64,000 nucleotides of DNA from Rhizobium phaseoli (GTDB lineage: Bacteria > Pseudomonadota > Alphaproteobacteria > Rhizobiales > Rhizobiaceae). The notes beneath the pieces were generated by a model. The model made no database searches and was not told the DNA's origin. It saw nothing but the letters and a program-made list of their open reading frames with translations. Shown in pieces: positions 61,890-64,000 of this stretch. Location of the stretch: assembly GCF_010668805.1 (NCBI RefSeq), contig NZ_WUFT01000008.1:186001-250000 (forward strand), read 5' to 3'. Within the stretch, counting starts at the first letter, position 1. Each line of letters begins with the position of its first letter. Made by a program: the position numbers and the translations under genes.

Positions 61890-63248
61890 TTACGCATACC
61901 TCCCACAAGGGAAATAAAAGCCATCGGTCCAAACCCAAAGGTTCCCCGTCGAGCCGCCGGTTATCTGGCGAATCTGTTTGCTTGTGTTGGTCCAAATATC
62001 CTGCGAACCGACTGCGAAGCCGCTGGCGACTTGGCTTGTACCAACGTTTGCACCGTCAGCGCCGACACCGGCAGTCAGTGTGCCCTGCGCTGGGTCAGAC
62101 AGCAGAGTTGCGTTGGTTGTCGCCGATGATGTGAACTCAAAGCGAAGCTTCGCCTTGACCTTCACCCCATTTGGGACTGTCAGCGCCAATAGCGCCGAAT
62201 TAGTGGAAACCGCGAGATTCACAGCATCCTTGACCGGCGAAACGAAGGTATATTCATCCCTCGGATACATTACGAATGCTCGAATAAGCGAGCTTGCGTC
62301 CGTCAGCACCACACCGATGCATTTGACGATGGTATAGCCGGTGAGCAGCGTCGTGGTGATCCCGCCGATCGTTGAGGAAGTCGAAAGAACCACGTCAAAA
62401 GACAGGTCTGCGTCCTCGCGCAAGGCATATGCAAAGTAGGTCGCGTTCGCCGCAACGGCGCCAGCGTCAAGGCCGCCGGCGCCGGTTCCAGCGGCAAATG
62501 TTCCCGTCACCCGCTTCGTCCATGGCGCTGCGCTGGAAACGAAGCTTGCCCCCGTCCTGGCAGATCCTGCGGCAAAATCGACATGGGTGTTCGGGCTGCC
62601 GGCATTATTGGAAATGGTGAGCCCGACAATGAAATCACCGACAGCGGAGCTGTCGGCCTTGCTCTGGATCCTGGCGAAAAGCTTGTTGGTGAAGAAGGCG
62701 GCACCGGAACAGATGATTTCGACGCTATAGCCATCCTTGAGGACAAGGGTTGCCGCCCCGTCGATCGTCTCTGCCCCATTCGGATCAATCGTCAGATCCC
62801 CGCCATCGGCGATAATGCAATAGTGCCAGTTGGCGCCGAGCGTTGCCGCTGCGGTCAGGGTGAGCGTCGCTGCCGCGGTAAAGCGATGGACGGCGTTGTC
62901 GTCGGATGCGAGCGCGGTGTAATCGCCTGACTTGGCCGCATAGACCAGATCCTGATCGAACGCGACGTCGACGCCGTTCTGGGCAAAGCCGAGCAGACCG
63001 CCGCCTTTCAGATAGAGGCCGGTCTGCGGGGTCGAGGCGAAGCCGACGCCCGGTGCGGACACGGTTCCGCTCGCGGCCTTGAGCGGTGCGATCATCGGCG
63101 CCGAGCCGTCGCGCGGCAGCGAATTGGTGATTTCGTTGCCGAGGTCGGTGGTCAGCGCGTTCCATGGCGCCGGGTCGATGACCTGGCCGACGGAGGGTGT
63201 CGTGCCGGCGGGTTTGGAATAGACGCCGGTTGATGGGTTTCTGGGCAT
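61890..63248 (-). CDS. Phage tail/receptor-binding structural protein
   Basis: A 452-residue beta-rich protein starting MPRNPSTGVYSKPAGTTPSVGQVIDPAPWNALTTDLGNEI, a start found in rhizobial prophage tail proteins. Gly, Thr and Ala dominate, with segments such as HRFTAAATLTLTAAATLGANWHYCIIADGGDLTIDP and a C-terminal part (NLWVWTDGFYFPCGRYA). It most likely belongs to the tail fibre or baseplate. No catalytic motif. Last recognisable virion gene before the cargo. Confidence 0.72.
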   Translation of the reverse strand: MPRNPSTGVYSKPAGTTPSVGQVIDPAPWNALTTDLGNEITNSLPRDGSAPMIAPLKAASGTVSAPGVGFASTPQTGLYLKGGGLLGFAQNGVDVAFDQDLVYAAKSGDYTALASDDNAVHRFTAAATLTLTAAATLGANWHYCIIADGGDLTIDPNGAETIDGAATLVLKDGYSVEIICSGAAFFTNKLFARIQSKADSSAVGDFIVGLTISNNAGSPNTHVDFAAGSARTGASFVSSAAPWTKRVTGTFAAGTGAGGLDAGAVAANATYFAYALREDADLSFDVVLSTSSTIGGITTTLLTGYTIVKCIGVVLTDASSLIRAFVMYPRDEYTFVSPVKDAVNLAVSTNSALLALTVPNGVKVKAKLRFEFTSSATTNATLLSDPAQGTLTAGVGADGANVGTSQVASGFAVGSQDIWTNTSKQIRQITGGSTGNLWVWTDGFYFPCGRYA

Positions 63249-63386
63249 TTACCTTGCTCCGAAAGGAAAAGGCCCCGCGATTGCGAGGCCATTGTGGTGT
63301 GTGTAGCGAAGGCGGGCGTATGGGCGGCCGTATTTTGTACGGGTTGAGCAACCCAGAGTATTTTGTGGAAAGATATGCGGGGTAGG

Positions 63387-64000
63387 TTACCAGCCACCAC
63401 CACCACCACCACCGCCGCCGTTTCGACCGCGGACTCTAAGAAGCGCGCGTGTAAGAGCAGCCTTCGCGGCGGCTCTACGACCACCTTCGGTACCGGCTTT
63501 CGCCGGCATCATACCGCTTCCTTTTAAAGCGCCCATACCGAGTCCTTTCAAAGCCTCTTCGCCAGCGCCACGAATGGCCTGCTCGGCTCGGTTGCTGAAA
63601 CCACCTTCCCCATTCCCGAAACCTTCAAAAGCACCACGCGCGATGTCGGCCGTCCTCCCTGACGGCAACTTAAAAGCCAGGTCAGAGGCCAAACCTCCGG
63701 CGCGCTGCAGCGTTTCGGAGACATAAGGATGCTGTTCGTCGAAGGCTCTATCCATCCCGCGCTGATTAGCGAGTGCGTTATCATACCGCTCTCCAAACGT
63801 TTCGCCCGGCAGGGGCGGAAACAAAAAATCGGGCAACAGTGGATCAGCAATGGGCGCCAGCAATGCAGCTGTCCCAGCGTCCATTTCGTCGAGATAGGGA
63901 CCGACGACAGTACCGCGGCTGAAGGCGCGTAAGGCATTGTTAACCGAGAGGTCGCCGGACTGCCCCGCATAAGGGTCATTTCTGAGCTCGGCAACTCTCC
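63387..64000 (-). CDS. Phage structural protein with Gly9 C-terminus (partial)
   Basis: The frame runs through the right edge, so its N-terminus is missing; about 204 residues are visible. Segments NALRAFSRGTVVGPYLDEMDAG and GERYDNALANQRGMDRAFDEQHPYVSETLQRAGGLAS recall a phage/prophage protein group that is rich in alanine and occurs with tail-length or internal virion genes. It ends in LLRVRGRNGGGGGGGGGW: nine consecutive glycines encoded by a trinucleotide repeat at 63394-63420. Function not known. Confidence 0.65.
   Translation of the reverse strand, partial: RVAELRNDPYAGQSGDLSVNNALRAFSRGTVVGPYLDEMDAGTAALLAPIADPLLPDFLFPPLPGETFGERYDNALANQRGMDRAFDEQHPYVSETLQRAGGLASDLAFKLPSGRTADIARGAFEGFGNGEGGFSNRAEQAIRGAGEEALKGLGMGALKGSGMMPAKAGTEGGRRAAAKAALTRALLRVRGRNGGGGGGGGGW

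Larger units (their letters stand above)
47721..64000 (-). mobile_element. Prophage (left part) carrying a surface-glycan cargo
   Basis: Tail genes at the right edge, a 9.7-kb non-virion block (52050-61760), a lysis cassette (holin, endolysin, Rz, Rz1), a tail-type SGNH protein and a coiled-coil membrane protein, all but one leftward, ending at a strong terminator. No integrase, repressor, capsid, terminase or att site is visible; these should lie to the right if the phage is complete. Confidence 0.75.

Overview
The window is a high-GC alphaproteobacterial chromosome segment, most likely a Rhizobium of the etli/leguminosarum group. Evidence for this is the betI-betB-betA choline module, a twin-arginine beta-helix protein of the rhizobial type, a Rhizobium etli-type asparaginase, the cysH-cysD-cysN set, and many copies of rhizobial intergenic palindromic (RIME-like) elements. 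No rRNA, tRNA, CRISPR array or replication origin was recognised.

Positions 1-43,050 are mostly ordinary core genome. In order they hold: DNA repair (ATP-dependent ligase plus ligase-associated exonuclease); a TPR protein fused to a PRMT-like methyltransferase; hydrolases and a glycerophosphodiesterase; a PAS-GAF-GGDEF-EAL protein; three glutathione S-transferases with a LysR regulator; a phosphodiester glycosidase flanked by an intact acetyltransferase gene and a decayed copy of it; a DeoR regulator convergent with asparaginase; two MFS exporters, one with a divergent SufR-like regulator and a clean palindromic operator; an EAL-CBS-GGDEF protein; an orphan ParD antitoxin; HdeD; choline-to-betaine genes; a ClC channel; sulfate assimilation with an Rrf2 regulator; a LacI regulator; and a DegP/HtrA protease.

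Positions 43,136-48,090 are an accessory strip of small, mostly orphan genes (48-147 residues), most with a good ribosome binding site. They include a DUF1488 protein, a DUF3606 protein, a pyridoxamine-oxidase-like protein and a 48-residue membrane protein. One of them is preceded by a textbook general-stress promoter (GGAAC-N17-CGTT).

Positions about 47,720 to the right edge are a prophage read leftward. On the right are virion/tail genes (63,387-64,000 partial and 61,890-63,248). On the left are a holin, an endolysin, an embedded Rz/Rz1 spanin pair, a frameshifted SGNH-type tail protein and a coiled-coil membrane protein, closed by a strong leftward terminator at 47,721-47,747. No integrase, repressor or att site lies inside the window, so the prophage continues to the right or is defective.

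Between the tail gene and the holin (about 52,050-61,760) sits a 9.7-kb cargo block not needed for virion building. It contains a WecE-type sugar aminotransferase, a hexapeptide acyltransferase, two SAM methyltransferases, a WbqC-like protein, a GtrB-like polyprenyl-phosphate glycosyltransferase, a small four-helix EamA/ArnE-like flippase candidate, a large GT-C-like membrane protein in atypical AT-rich DNA, a Cys-cluster FAD oxidoreductase and an IS5 remnant. This looks like an enlarged gtrABC-type lysogenic-conversion cassette that makes and attaches a modified amino-dideoxy sugar to the host surface polysaccharide. It is the most interesting system in the window.
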